Assembly (NCBI GenBank): GCA_030431335.1
Contig: JAUIJH010000009.1
Span: 1 to 64,000, forward strand
Direction of reading: 5' to 3'
Origin: Alphaproteobacteria bacterium
Lineage (GTDB): Bacteria; Pseudomonadota; Alphaproteobacteria; Rhizobiales; Amorphaceae
DNA: 64,000 nucleotides
Made by a program: the position numbers and the translations under genes. A model generated the notes under the pieces. The model saw nothing but the letters and a program-made list of their open reading frames with translations. It had not been told where the DNA came from and made no database searches. Each line of letters starts with the position of its first letter. The first letter of the stretch is position 1. Positions 42,271-51,358 of this stretch are shown piece after piece.

Positions 42271-43589
42271 GCGCGCCGGACATCGTCGCCGCAGCGCTGG
42301 CGGCCCACGACGCGGCCATGGCGGCAGCGGGCGAGGGCATCTTCGTCAGCCTGTGCGAACGCGCCGACGTGGAGCGAGCGGCGCGGCGGGTGGCGGAGCG
42401 ATGCGCGGTGGGCGAAACGCTGCCGCTCGCGGGCCTCACCTTCGCGGTCAAGGACAACATCGACGTCGCCGGCATGGCCTCCACCAGCAACTGTCCGGGC
42501 TACGGCCGCGTCGCGGCGGCGAGCGCCCCGGCGGTGGACAAGGCCGTCGCGGCCGGCGCCATCCTCATCGGCAAGAACACGATGGACCAGTTCGCCACCG
42601 GGCTGAACGGCACGCGCGCCTGGGAGCCCTTGTGCCGCAACGCCATCGACCCCGACCTGATCCCCGGCGGCTCGAGCTCCGGCTCGGCGGTGGCGGTGGC
42701 GCGCGGGCTGGTGGACTTCGCGCTCGGCAGCGACACGGGCGGCTCGGGGCGGGTGCCGGCGGCCGCCAACGGCATCGTCGGGCTCAAGCCGACGCCCGGC
42801 CTCGTGTCGGGACGCGGCATGGTCTACTGCAACCGTACCTTCGACGTGATCCCCGTCTTCGCCCCCACCGTGGCGGACGCCTTCCGTGTTTTCGCGGCGA
42901 TCAAGGGACCGGACCCCCTCGACCCCTACGCCTACACCGGGCCCGAGGAGGCGGAGCCGCTGCCGCCGGGCGCGGCGCTCGCCACCCTCGCCCCGGCCGA
43001 TCTGGAATTCTTCGGCGACGACGCGGCGCGGGCGGCCTATGGCGCCAATATCGCGCGCCTGGAGGCGGCCGGCTTCACGCTGCGGGAGATCGATTTCGCT
43101 CCGTTCCGCGAGGCGGGGCGGCTGGTGTTCGAGAGCGCGCTGGTGGCCGAGCGGCTCGTCGATTATGGCGACTTCATCGCCGCGCGGCCCGAGGCGGTGG
43201 TGGCGCCGGTGCGCCGCGCCATCGAGGCGGGGCGCGCCTATTCGGCCCGCGACGCATTCGAGGCGCTGTACCGGCTCGCCGCGCTGAAGCTCGAGGCGGC
43301 GCGCGCGCTCGCGCCCTTCGCGGCGCTGGTGGTGCCCACCGTGCCGCGCCTCTTCACCGTGCGCGAGATGCAGGCCGAGCCGATGGCCCGCAACACGGCG
43401 ATGGGCACCTACACCTATTTCGCCAACCCGCTCGGCCTCGGCGCCATCGCGGTGCCCGGCGGATGGTGCGCGGATGGCCGGCCCTCCAGCCTCTGCTTCG
43501 TGGGGCGGCCGGGGGCGGAGGCGGTGCTGCGCCAGATCGCCTCGGACTTCGAGGCGCGCGTGCGATGCGCCGCGCCGGTCAGCCGATAA
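42267..43589 (+). CDS. amidase-family enzyme, allophanate hydrolase-like
   Basis: AVKDNIDVAGM; PGGSSSGSAVAVARGLVDFALGSDTGGSGRVPAA amidase signature. Confidence 0.85.
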   Translation: MSAPDIVAAALAAHDAAMAAAGEGIFVSLCERADVERAARRVAERCAVGETLPLAGLTFAVKDNIDVAGMASTSNCPGYGRVAAASAPAVDKAVAAGAILIGKNTMDQFATGLNGTRAWEPLCRNAIDPDLIPGGSSSGSAVAVARGLVDFALGSDTGGSGRVPAAANGIVGLKPTPGLVSGRGMVYCNRTFDVIPVFAPTVADAFRVFAAIKGPDPLDPYAYTGPEEAEPLPPGAALATLAPADLEFFGDDAARAAYGANIARLEAAGFTLREIDFAPFREAGRLVFESALVAERLVDYGDFIAARPEAVVAPVRRAIEAGRAYSARDAFEALYRLAALKLEAARALAPFAALVVPTVPRLFTVREMQAEPMARNTAMGTYTYFANPLGLGAIAVPGGWCADGRPSSLCFVGRPGAEAVLRQIASDFEARVRCAAPVSR

Positions 43590-44097
43590 GCAGGGGTTCG
43601 GCGAAGCTATGCGTTTCGAGGTTGGCGCGCTCGCCGACATAGTCGACCACGAAATAGCGCCCGCCGCCCGACAGCGGCGCGAGCACGCCATGCCACACGT
43701 TGCGATGGATGTTGAATCCGACGCCCGGCGCCGCGATGAACGCGCGCGGCGGCCCCGGCTCGCCGCCCGTGTCCGGCGCCACCGCGATCAGCGTGCGCGC
43801 ATCGCCGATGGGCAGGAACGCCTGCGATCCAAGCGGATGCCGTTCCATCATGACGAGGCGATAGGGGAGGCTCGCCAGCGCCGATGCAAACAGGCTGATG
43901 CCGGTGCGCCCGTCCGCGACGTCGACGCGCGCGCGATCGTGAAAGCGGCCGCAGCGGCCATCATTGATCAGCCAGGACGGCTCGCCCCGCTCCTCGATCA
44001 CATCGCCGAAGGGAGCGAAGGCGTCCGCCGTCAACGGCTCCGAGCCAAGCATCTGGGACAACGGCCTCTCCAGGCCGACCATCGACCCTGGAAGCAT
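43579..44097 (-). CDS. allA: ureidoglycolate lyase
   Basis: AFAPFGDVIEERG...VMMERHPLGSQAFLPI...VGFNIHRNVWHGVLAPL; overlaps amidase 3' end. Confidence 0.88.
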   Translation of the reverse strand: MLPGSMVGLERPLSQMLGSEPLTADAFAPFGDVIEERGEPSWLINDGRCGRFHDRARVDVADGRTGISLFASALASLPYRLVMMERHPLGSQAFLPIGDARTLIAVAPDTGGEPGPPRAFIAAPGVGFNIHRNVWHGVLAPLSGGGRYFVVDYVGERANLETHSFAEPLLIG

Positions 44098-44148
44098 TGT
44101 TTAGCGGACGACAGAGGGGAAATGAACCGCCGGCGAACAAAGGCTGTT

Positions 44149-44226
<78 letters not shown>

Positions 44227-44469
44227 ACAGCGCCTTTGCGGCGAGGCCTTCATCTAACAAGTCGCGCTGAATTGTCAAAGGGGGGCGATGACATTTGTTT
44301 GTCATCAAGCCATCTCGCCGACCCGTGACGCGCGTCACCTTCTGGGCGTTTCGGCCGCCCCGAAGGCCGATCGGCCCTGGTGAGCGCCCGCTCCGGCCAA
44401 TAGGTCACATCAGCCCGGTGCGGCCCGCCCATCGGCGAGAAACGGTTTTTGCGTCAGCGAGAAAATAAT

Positions 44470-45390
44470 ATGAATGTTCCCCTGCGAGATGGCGTCCGCT
44501 ATCTGACCGACAGCGGCCTCGAGACCACACTGGTGTTCCACGACGCCGAGGATTTGCCGGCCTTCGCTGCCTTTCCGCTCCTCGACAGCGCCGCCGGCCG
44601 CCGCCGCCTCGATCGCTATTATCGCGAGCACGCCGACGTTGCCCGCGAGCACGGCATGGGCTTCGTTTTCGAGGCGCCGACCTGGCGCGCCAACCCCGAT
44701 TGGGGCCGCGAGGTGGGCTACGATCTCGGCGAGCTGCGGCGGGTCAACGCGGAGGCCATCGCCTTCTGCCGGGCCATCGCCGACGACTACCGCGACATCC
44801 CGACGCTGGTCTCCGGCCAGATCGGCCCGCGCGGCGACGGCTACGTCCCCACCACCGCCATGAGCGTGGAGGAGGCCGAAGCCTACCACGCGCTGCAGAT
44901 CGCGGCATTCGGCGCGCCCGACATGGTCACCGCCCTCACCATGAACTACACCGCCGAGGCGATCGGCGTCGTGCGTGCCGCGCAGGGGCTCGACGTGCCG
45001 GTGGTGATCTCCTTCACCGTGGAGACCGACGGGCGCCTGGCGACCGGCGAGACGCTCGGCGAGGCGATCGCCGACACGGACGAGGCCACGCGCGCCTACG
45101 CAGCCTATTTCATGATCAACTGTGCCCACCCGGAGCATTTCCTGTTCGCGCTGGACGGGGTGACGGCCAAGCGCGTGCGCGGCGTCAGGGCCAACGCGTC
45201 GCGCCTGTCGCATGCCGATCTCGACGCCATGGACGTGCTCGACGAGGGCGATCCGGCCGCCCTCGGCGCGAACTATGCCGACCTCGACGTGGCCCTGCCG
45301 CGGCTCGCGGTGGTCGGCGGCTGCTGCGGCACCGATATCCGCCACATCCGCGAGATCGTGCGCAAGCAGCGGGTCGACGCCCAGCACTGA
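44470..45390 (+). CDS. homocysteine S-methyltransferase family protein
   Basis: LTDSGLETTLVF; FMINCAHPEHF; VGGCCGTDIRHI zinc Cys motifs. Confidence 0.85.
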   Translation: MNVPLRDGVRYLTDSGLETTLVFHDAEDLPAFAAFPLLDSAAGRRRLDRYYREHADVAREHGMGFVFEAPTWRANPDWGREVGYDLGELRRVNAEAIAFCRAIADDYRDIPTLVSGQIGPRGDGYVPTTAMSVEEAEAYHALQIAAFGAPDMVTALTMNYTAEAIGVVRAAQGLDVPVVISFTVETDGRLATGETLGEAIADTDEATRAYAAYFMINCAHPEHFLFALDGVTAKRVRGVRANASRLSHADLDAMDVLDEGDPAALGANYADLDVALPRLAVVGGCCGTDIRHIREIVRKQRVDAQH

Positions 45391-45409
45391 CGCGCCGTCG
45401 CCGCCGGGC

Positions 45410-46300
45410 TCAGGCGAGGGCGGCGCGGGCGGCGAGGTGGAGCTGCGCGTGGCGGCGGGCGAGCGCCTCCACGTCGTCCATGTAGCCGCCGCCCAGGACG
45501 CCGACCAGCGGCAAGCCCGCGCGCCGCACGGCCGCGATGACGCGGGCGTCGCGCGCGGCAAGGCCCGCGTCGGTGAGGGCGAGGCGGCCGAGGCGGTCGT
45601 CGCGGTGCGGGTCGACGCCGGCGTTGTAGAAGACGATGTCGGCCGGCAGCGCCAGCGCCCGCTCCAGCGTCTCATCCAGCACCGCCAGATAGGCCGCGTC
45701 CTCCATCCCGTCCGGCAACGCCCGGTCCAGCGTCGAGGTCGCCTTGCGCACGGGATAGTTGCGCTCGGCGTGAATGGAGACGGTGGCGACGCTCGGATCG
45801 CCGGCAAAGATATGGGCCGTGCCGTCGCCCTGGTGCACGTCGCAATCGATGACGAGGGCGCGGGCGATCGCGCCGTCCGCCTGCAGCACGCGGATCGCCA
45901 CCGCCACGTCGTTGAAGACGCAGAACCCCGCCCCCTGCTCGGCCCGCGCATGGTGGCTGCCCCCGGCCGTGTTGCAGGCGATGCCGTGCTCCAGCGCCAG
46001 GCGGGCCGCCAGCGTCGTGCCGGCGCAGGCCGTGCGGGCACGCAGCGCCACCGAGGGCGTCATCGGAAAACCGATCTCGCGGGCGATCCGCGCCGGCACG
46101 TCCGCCGACAGCACCTGGTCCACGTAGGCCCGCTCGTGGACCAGCGCGATCCACGAGGCCGGCGCCGGGGCGGGCGTGTGGAACGGCGCGAAGCCGAGCT
46201 CGGCCAGCACCCGCGCCACCGCGCCGAACTTGCCCATCGGGAAGCGGTGGCCGGGCGGGAAGATCGCCTGATAGTTCGGGTTGTGGACGACGGGCAGCAC
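45410..46300 (-). CDS. histone deacetylase / acetylpolyamine amidohydrolase family protein
   Basis: [53 protein letters not shown]. Confidence 0.9.
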   Translation of the reverse strand: MLPVVHNPNYQAIFPPGHRFPMGKFGAVARVLAELGFAPFHTPAPAPASWIALVHERAYVDQVLSADVPARIAREIGFPMTPSVALRARTACAGTTLAARLALEHGIACNTAGGSHHARAEQGAGFCVFNDVAVAIRVLQADGAIARALVIDCDVHQGDGTAHIFAGDPSVATVSIHAERNYPVRKATSTLDRALPDGMEDAAYLAVLDETLERALALPADIVFYNAGVDPHRDDRLGRLALTDAGLAARDARVIAAVRRAGLPLVGVLGGGYMDDVEALARRHAQLHLAARAALA

Positions 46301-46408
46301 GGCTCCTCCGCAAGATCACGAGATTTGAACGCCGTCCGCCGGCGCGCAAGTGGACGCGACGCCGCGTTGGGCGTAGTCGGTGGCGTCCCGCCGCAATGGA
46401 ATTGTTTC

Positions 46409-47785
46409 ATGGACGCCACTTCCGTCCGCCGCGCCGCGCCGGCGCGCGTCGCCGTCACGCTGCGCATGGTGCTCGCCATCGCCGTGCCGATGACCATCGC
46501 GCACGCCACGACGCCGCTGATCGGCATCACCGACATGGCCGTCATCGGCCAGCTCGGCTCGGCGGCGCTGATCGGCGGCGTCGCGCTCGGCGCGCTGCTG
46601 TTCGACTTCATCGGCGGCTCGCTCAACTTCCTGCGCATGGGAACCACCGGCCTCGTCGCCCAGGCAATGGGCGCGGAGGACCGCGAGGGCGAGGCGACCG
46701 CCCTGTGGCGCTCGCTGGCGCTGGCGGCGGCGCTCGGGCTCGTCATCGTGGCGCTGCAGCGGCCGATCTTCCATCTCTTCCTCCTCGCCATGCACCCCAG
46801 CGCGGCCGTGGCGGAGGCGACGGACACCTATTGGAGCGTGCGGGTGTGGGCGAGCCCGTTCATGCTGGCCAACTACGCCATCCTGGGCTGGCTGCTCGGC
46901 CTGGCGCGGGCGCGCACGGGGCTCGCGCTGCAGATCCTGCTCAGCCTCGTCAACATCGCCGGCTCGCTGGTCCTGGTGCTGGTGTTCGATTTCGGCGTCC
47001 TCGGCGTGGCGATGGCCTCGGTGGTGGCGGAGGCGGTCACCTTCCTCGCCTGCGCCGGACTGGTGGCACGCAGCCTCAAGGCGGCGCCGCGTCCGCCCCT
47101 GGCGGCCATCTTCGAGCGCGCCGGCTTGCGGCGGACGATGGCCGTCAACCGCGACGTGCTGATCCGCTCGCTCCTCCTGATGGGCACGTTCTCGCTGTTC
47201 ATGGCCATGAGCGCGCGGCTCGGCGACGTGGCGCTGGCGGCCAACGCCGTGCTGATGAACCTCTTCCTCCTCACCGCCCACGTGCTCGACGGGCTCGCCA
47301 CCGCGGCCGAGCAGATCGGCGGCCGCGCGGTGGGCGCGCGCGACCGGGCCGCCTTCGCCCGCACCATCCGCCTGACGGTGACGGCCGGGCTCATCGTCGC
47401 CGGCGTGCTGGCCGCCATGTGGCTCCTGGTCGGCCCCGCCGCCATCCACGCGATGACCACGTCGCCCGAGGTGCGCGCCGCCAGCGAGCGCTTCCTGGTG
47501 TGGGCGGCGCTGTCGGCGGTGACGGGCGTGATCGCCTTCGTGATGGACGGGCTCTACATCGGCGCCACGTGGACCGGCACCATGCGCGACATGATGCTCG
47601 CCTCCACGTTGATCTTCGTCGCCGCGCAGTGGCTGCTCCTGCCGCACCTGGGCAATCACGGGCTGTGGATCGCGCTCAACGCGTGGCTCCTCCTGCGCGG
47701 GCTGACGCTGTGGGCGTTCGTGCCGCGCATGATGGCGCGTCAGTTCCCCGCCCCGGCCGCTGCCGATCCGGCCGCCACGGGCTGA
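46409..47785 (+). CDS. MATE-family efflux transporter
   Basis: VPMTIAHATTPLIGITDMAVIGQLG; 12-TM-like hydrophobic pattern. Confidence 0.88.
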   Translation: MDATSVRRAAPARVAVTLRMVLAIAVPMTIAHATTPLIGITDMAVIGQLGSAALIGGVALGALLFDFIGGSLNFLRMGTTGLVAQAMGAEDREGEATALWRSLALAAALGLVIVALQRPIFHLFLLAMHPSAAVAEATDTYWSVRVWASPFMLANYAILGWLLGLARARTGLALQILLSLVNIAGSLVLVLVFDFGVLGVAMASVVAEAVTFLACAGLVARSLKAAPRPPLAAIFERAGLRRTMAVNRDVLIRSLLLMGTFSLFMAMSARLGDVALAANAVLMNLFLLTAHVLDGLATAAEQIGGRAVGARDRAAFARTIRLTVTAGLIVAGVLAAMWLLVGPAAIHAMTTSPEVRAASERFLVWAALSAVTGVIAFVMDGLYIGATWTGTMRDMMLASTLIFVAAQWLLLPHLGNHGLWIALNAWLLLRGLTLWAFVPRMMARQFPAPAAADPAATG

Positions 47786-47869
47786 GGGCGCGCGCTCACG
47801 TCGCGGCGGCGATGTGGAACTTTCGGTCCGTCCGGCGCGCTTGTCCTGAGTGCAACTGCGAGACCCTTG

Positions 47870-48322
47870 ATGACGACCACCCATGTCTATTCCGCGGCGG
47901 CGGTCGGCCGGCACCCCATCCACGCGATGCTGGCGCCGTTCCCGATCGTCTGTTTCACCCTCACCCTCGCGACCGACGTCGCCTACTGGCAGACGTCGAA
48001 CCTGATGTGGCAGCGCTTTTCCGAGTGGCTGCTGCTGGCGGGCGTCCTGATCGGCGCTCTGGCGCTGCTGGCGGGCGTGATCGACTACGGCGCGCGCCGG
48101 CTGGTGCGGCGGCAGGGACGGGCCTGGTTGCACCTTCTGGGCAACCTCCTCGTCCTCGTCCTCGCCGGCATCAACAGCCTCGTCCATGCCACCGATGGCT
48201 GGACCGGCGTCGTCCCCTACGGGCTCGCCCTGTCGGCCGCGACTGTCTTCGTCATCCTCGTCACCGCCGGAATCGGCCGCAGCGTCGGTTTCGCACCGGC
48301 ACGGGAGTCCCATCATGCGTAA
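47870..48322 (+). CDS. DUF2231-type membrane protein
   Basis: GRHPIHAMLAPFPIVCFTLTLATDVAYW; four TM segments. Confidence 0.8.
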   Translation: MTTTHVYSAAAVGRHPIHAMLAPFPIVCFTLTLATDVAYWQTSNLMWQRFSEWLLLAGVLIGALALLAGVIDYGARRLVRRQGRAWLHLLGNLLVLVLAGINSLVHATDGWTGVVPYGLALSAATVFVILVTAGIGRSVGFAPARESHHA

Positions 48323-49949
48323 TCGTCCCGTCAGCACCGGCCGCGTTTTCGCCGCCGGGGCGTTCGGCATCCTTGCCGCCGCCGCGTCGGCGGGCAGCGC
48401 CCTGTCGTTCGACATTGCCGACCAGATCGGCCCCGATCCCGTGCTGCCCGCGCCGCAGCTCGAGCTGCTGCCGCAGATGAAGATCGCCGAGGTGGTGGGC
48501 TGGAAGGACGGGCAGGCGCCCACCGTGCCCGACGGCCTCGCCGTCACCGCCTACGCCACCGGCCTCGCCAACCCGCGCACCGTCCACACGCTGCCCAACG
48601 GCGATGTGCTGGTGGTGGAATCGCGCGGGCCCGCCGGCGAGCCGGTGTCGCGTCCGAAGGACTACATCCGCGGCCTCATCATGAAGATGGCGCACGGTGG
48701 CGGCGACGGCCCGCAGCGCGAGAGCAACCGCATCACGCTGCTGCGCGACACCGACCGCGACGGCACCGTCGATGAACAGAGCGCGCTCCTCACCGACCTC
48801 GCCTCGCCCTTCGGCGTCGCCTATGCCGACGGCACGCTCTACGTCGCCGCAACGGACGCGATCCTCGCCTACCCCTACACCCTCGGCGACAGCGAGATCA
48901 CGGCCGAGCCCGAGGTGCTGACCCCGCTGCCGGGCGGGCCGATCAACCACCACTGGACCAAGGATCTCGCCCTCGGTCCCGACGGGCGGTACCTCTACGT
49001 GTCGGTCGGCTCCAACTCCAACATCGCCGAGAACGGCCTGGAGGCCGAGAAGGGCCGCGCCGCGATCTGGCAGGTGGACCGCGAAACGGGCGCGAGCCGC
49101 GTCTACGCGTCGGGCCTTCGCAACCCCAACGGGCTCACCTTCCATCCCGAAACCGGCACGCTGTGGACGGTGGTGAACGAGCGCGACGAGCTCGGCCCCA
49201 ACCTGGTGCCGGACTACATGACGTCGGTGCGCGACGGTGACTTCTACGGCTGGCCGTGGAGCTACTACGGCGACAATGTCGACCCCCGGATGCATCCGCC
49301 GCGGCCGGACATGGTGGCCTCGGCGATCGCGCCGGACTACGCGCTGTCGAGCCACGTCGCGCCCCTGGGGCTCACCTTCACCAACGGTTCGGCGATGCCG
49401 CAGGAATTTGCGTCGGGCGCCTTCGTCGGCGAGCACGGCAGCTGGAACCGCACGGACTTCAACGGCTATAAGGTGGTGTACATCCCGTTCGAGAACGGCG
49501 TCCCGAGCGGCCAGGCCGTCGACGTGGTCACGGGCTTTCTCGACGGTGACACCGCGCGCGGCCGCCCCGTGGGCGTCGGCATCGACGGCACCGGCGCGCT
49601 GTTGATCGCGGACGATGCCGGCAACACGGTGTGGCGCGTCGCGCCGGCCGACGGCACGGTGATTCCGGCGCCCATCGGCACCGACAGCACCGCCCCCGCC
49701 GCGTCCGAGCGAGCCGAAGCCGCACCCGTCGCCCCCGCCGAAACGGCACCCGCCGAAACGGCACCGGCCGAGACGGCACCTGCTGAAACGGCACCAGCGG
49801 AAACAGCACCGGCTGAAACGGCTCCGGCACCGGAACAAGCCGAGGCGCCCGCCGATCCGGCGCCCACTGCTGCCCCCGAGGCCCCGTCGCAGACCGAGAT
49901 CGCCCCGGCCACCCTGCCTCAGCCGAGCGACGACACCCCGGCGCAGTAG
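48315..49949 (+). CDS. PQQ-dependent sugar (sorbosone-type) dehydrogenase with AETAP repeat tail
   Basis: NPRTVHTLPNGDVLVVESRG...GASRVYASGLRNPNGLTFHPETGTLWTVVNERDELG. Confidence 0.87.
   Translation: MRNRPVSTGRVFAAGAFGILAAAASAGSALSFDIADQIGPDPVLPAPQLELLPQMKIAEVVGWKDGQAPTVPDGLAVTAYATGLANPRTVHTLPNGDVLVVESRGPAGEPVSRPKDYIRGLIMKMAHGGGDGPQRESNRITLLRDTDRDGTVDEQSALLTDLASPFGVAYADGTLYVAATDAILAYPYTLGDSEITAEPEVLTPLPGGPINHHWTKDLALGPDGRYLYVSVGSNSNIAENGLEAEKGRAAIWQVDRETGASRVYASGLRNPNGLTFHPETGTLWTVVNERDELGPNLVPDYMTSVRDGDFYGWPWSYYGDNVDPRMHPPRPDMVASAIAPDYALSSHVAPLGLTFTNGSAMPQEFASGAFVGEHGSWNRTDFNGYKVVYIPFENGVPSGQAVDVVTGFLDGDTARGRPVGVGIDGTGALLIADDAGNTVWRVAPADGTVIPAPIGTDSTAPAASERAEAAPVAPAETAPAETAPAETAPAETAPAETAPAETAPAPEQAEAPADPAPTAAPEAPSQTEIAPATLPQPSDDTPAQ
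49737..49826 (+). repeat. Six tandem 15-bp units encoding AETAP inside the dehydrogenase 3' end
   Basis: GCCGAAACGGCACCN repeated 6x in frame. Confidence 0.9.
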
Positions 49950-49960
49950 CCCTCCACGAA

Positions 49961-49991
49961 AAGAGCCGGCGCCCCAAGGCCGCCGGCTCTT
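49961..49991 (+). terminator. Terminator-like hairpin
   Basis: AAGAGCCGGCG / CGCCGGCTCTT perfect 11-bp stem, 9-nt loop, 12 nt after stop codon. Confidence 0.7.
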
Positions 49992-50164
49992 CCCTATTCA
50001 GCGCTCGTAAGCACGATGCCCGCAGCAGCAAGGGCGCAGCCTCCCTGACCGCGCTCCGGCCGCGACTACGCAACGCCGCCGCGAAAGCACCCAACGGTCG
50101 CAGCAACCAGCCCACGGCCGCCCCACCGAAGCCGCCCCAAAAATCTCGGAACCTCTCGCTGCCC

Positions 50165-50237
50165 CCAGCAGCGCACGACCGTGCGCCGGCCGGTCAGGCC
50201 GCCCCCGCGGAGGCCGCGAAGCGATCAGCCGTGAGCG
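50165..50237. repeat. 73-bp tRNA-flanking repeat, copy 1
   Basis: About 70/73 identical to 63831-63903; immediately 3' of tRNA-Leu. Confidence 0.9.
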
Positions 50238-50243
50238 CAAAAA

Positions 50244-50328
50244 TGGTGCGAGAGGGGGGACTCGAACCCCCAAGCCTTGCGGCGGACGATTTTGAGTCGT
50301 CTGCGTCTACCGGTTCCGCCACTCTCGC
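50244..50328 (-). tRNA. tRNA-Leu (CAA), CCA encoded
   Basis: GCGAGAGTGGCGGAACCGGTAGACGCAGACGACTCAAAATCGTCCGCCGCAAGGCTTGGGGGTTCGAGTCCCCCCTCTCGCACCA. Confidence 0.95.
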
Positions 50329-50391
50329 GACGGCCGCAACATAGCGGCTCCGCACGCGCGCACAAGACGGCCTTTCATTCAATGCAAGGTT

Positions 50392-50437
50392 GTTGTATGT
50401 CCACAATCATTGGTTGGGTTGGTTTGTGGCATACAAC
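50392..50437 (+). promoter_or_regulatory. Long inverted repeat in 5' leader of 50452 gene
   Basis: GTTGTATGTCCAC / GTGGCATACAAC, 21-nt G-rich spacer, ends 4 nt before GGAGG Shine-Dalgarno. Confidence 0.65.
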
Positions 50438-50451
50438 ACGGGAGGGTGCGA

Positions 50452-51279
50452 GTGCTTCGCTTTGCCGTCGTGCTCTTGCTGGTCATGTCGACGGTTCCTG
50501 CCGCCGCCGGCGCGTGGACCCTCCCCGAGGGCGAAACCCGCGTCTACTCCACGTCCACCTTCACCTACGGCGACCACGGCTTCGACGATGAGGGCAAGCT
50601 GGTCAAGGTGCCGGAATATCGCAAGTTTACGTTGAACGCGGCCATGGAATACGGTATCCGTCCTTGGCTGACCGCGGTCATGCGGGGCGAGATGCGGCAG
50701 GAATACGGGTTCGGCGAAATCTATCGCGACCCGTACGACAACCCGATTTTCGTCGAGGGTCGCTCGGGCCCACGCGTCGTCTACGGGTACGATACCAAGT
50801 CTTACGGCAATATTCTGGGCGGTGCCCGGGTGCGCGTGGCGGAGGGGGCGAACTATGTGGGCTCCATCGAGGCGGTCGCCTCGACGGGAGGGTTCGACAG
50901 CCTCGGCCTGGGTGCGCCGTCCGACGGGCCGTTCGTGGAAGCGCGGGCCCTGCTGGGCGCGGGCAAGCTTTTGAGCGGACGGCAGGTTTTCGCCAATGCC
51001 GAGGCCGGCTACCGCCTGCGCCTCAAGAGCGACGACAAGGACGAGGTGGTGTTCGATCTGACGCTCGGCGCCCACCTCAAACCGCGCTGGATGGTTCTGG
51101 CGCAGACATTCTCCACGTTCGAGCTGGGCGGCGATGTGCACTACACCAAGGCAGGCGGCAGCGTCGTCTACCGCATCAACGACCGGATGCAGTTCGAGCT
51201 TGGCGGCATCGCGACGGTTCTCGGCCGCAATGCCATCCAGGAGTTCGGCGCCAAGGCCGGCTTCTGGTGGAGCTATTGA
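50452..51279 (+). CDS. exported protein of unknown function, possibly outer-membrane beta-barrel
   Basis: GTG start 6 nt after GGAGG; signal peptide VLRFAVVLLLVMSTVPAAAGAW; alternating strands, terminal aromatic SY. Confidence 0.65.
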   Translation: MLRFAVVLLLVMSTVPAAAGAWTLPEGETRVYSTSTFTYGDHGFDDEGKLVKVPEYRKFTLNAAMEYGIRPWLTAVMRGEMRQEYGFGEIYRDPYDNPIFVEGRSGPRVVYGYDTKSYGNILGGARVRVAEGANYVGSIEAVASTGGFDSLGLGAPSDGPFVEARALLGAGKLLSGRQVFANAEAGYRLRLKSDDKDEVVFDLTLGAHLKPRWMVLAQTFSTFELGGDVHYTKAGGSVVYRINDRMQFELGGIATVLGRNAIQEFGAKAGFWWSY

Positions 51280-51358
51280 GAGGATCCGCCTCAGCCGCAA
51301 AGGATATTGCAAGGCTTGCCACCTAGCCTCGAAGCGGCTTGCACGGATATGATCGGAA

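Noticed and set aside
46316-48547. 743-aa minus-strand ORF
   Set aside because: Antisense to MATE, DUF2231 and dehydrogenase genes.
49998-50273. Minus-strand ORF beginning MGVRVPPLAP
   Set aside because: Spurious readout of tRNA-Leu 3' end and the 73-bp repeat; same pattern (GVRVPPAAP) extends the MFS ORF at 63948.
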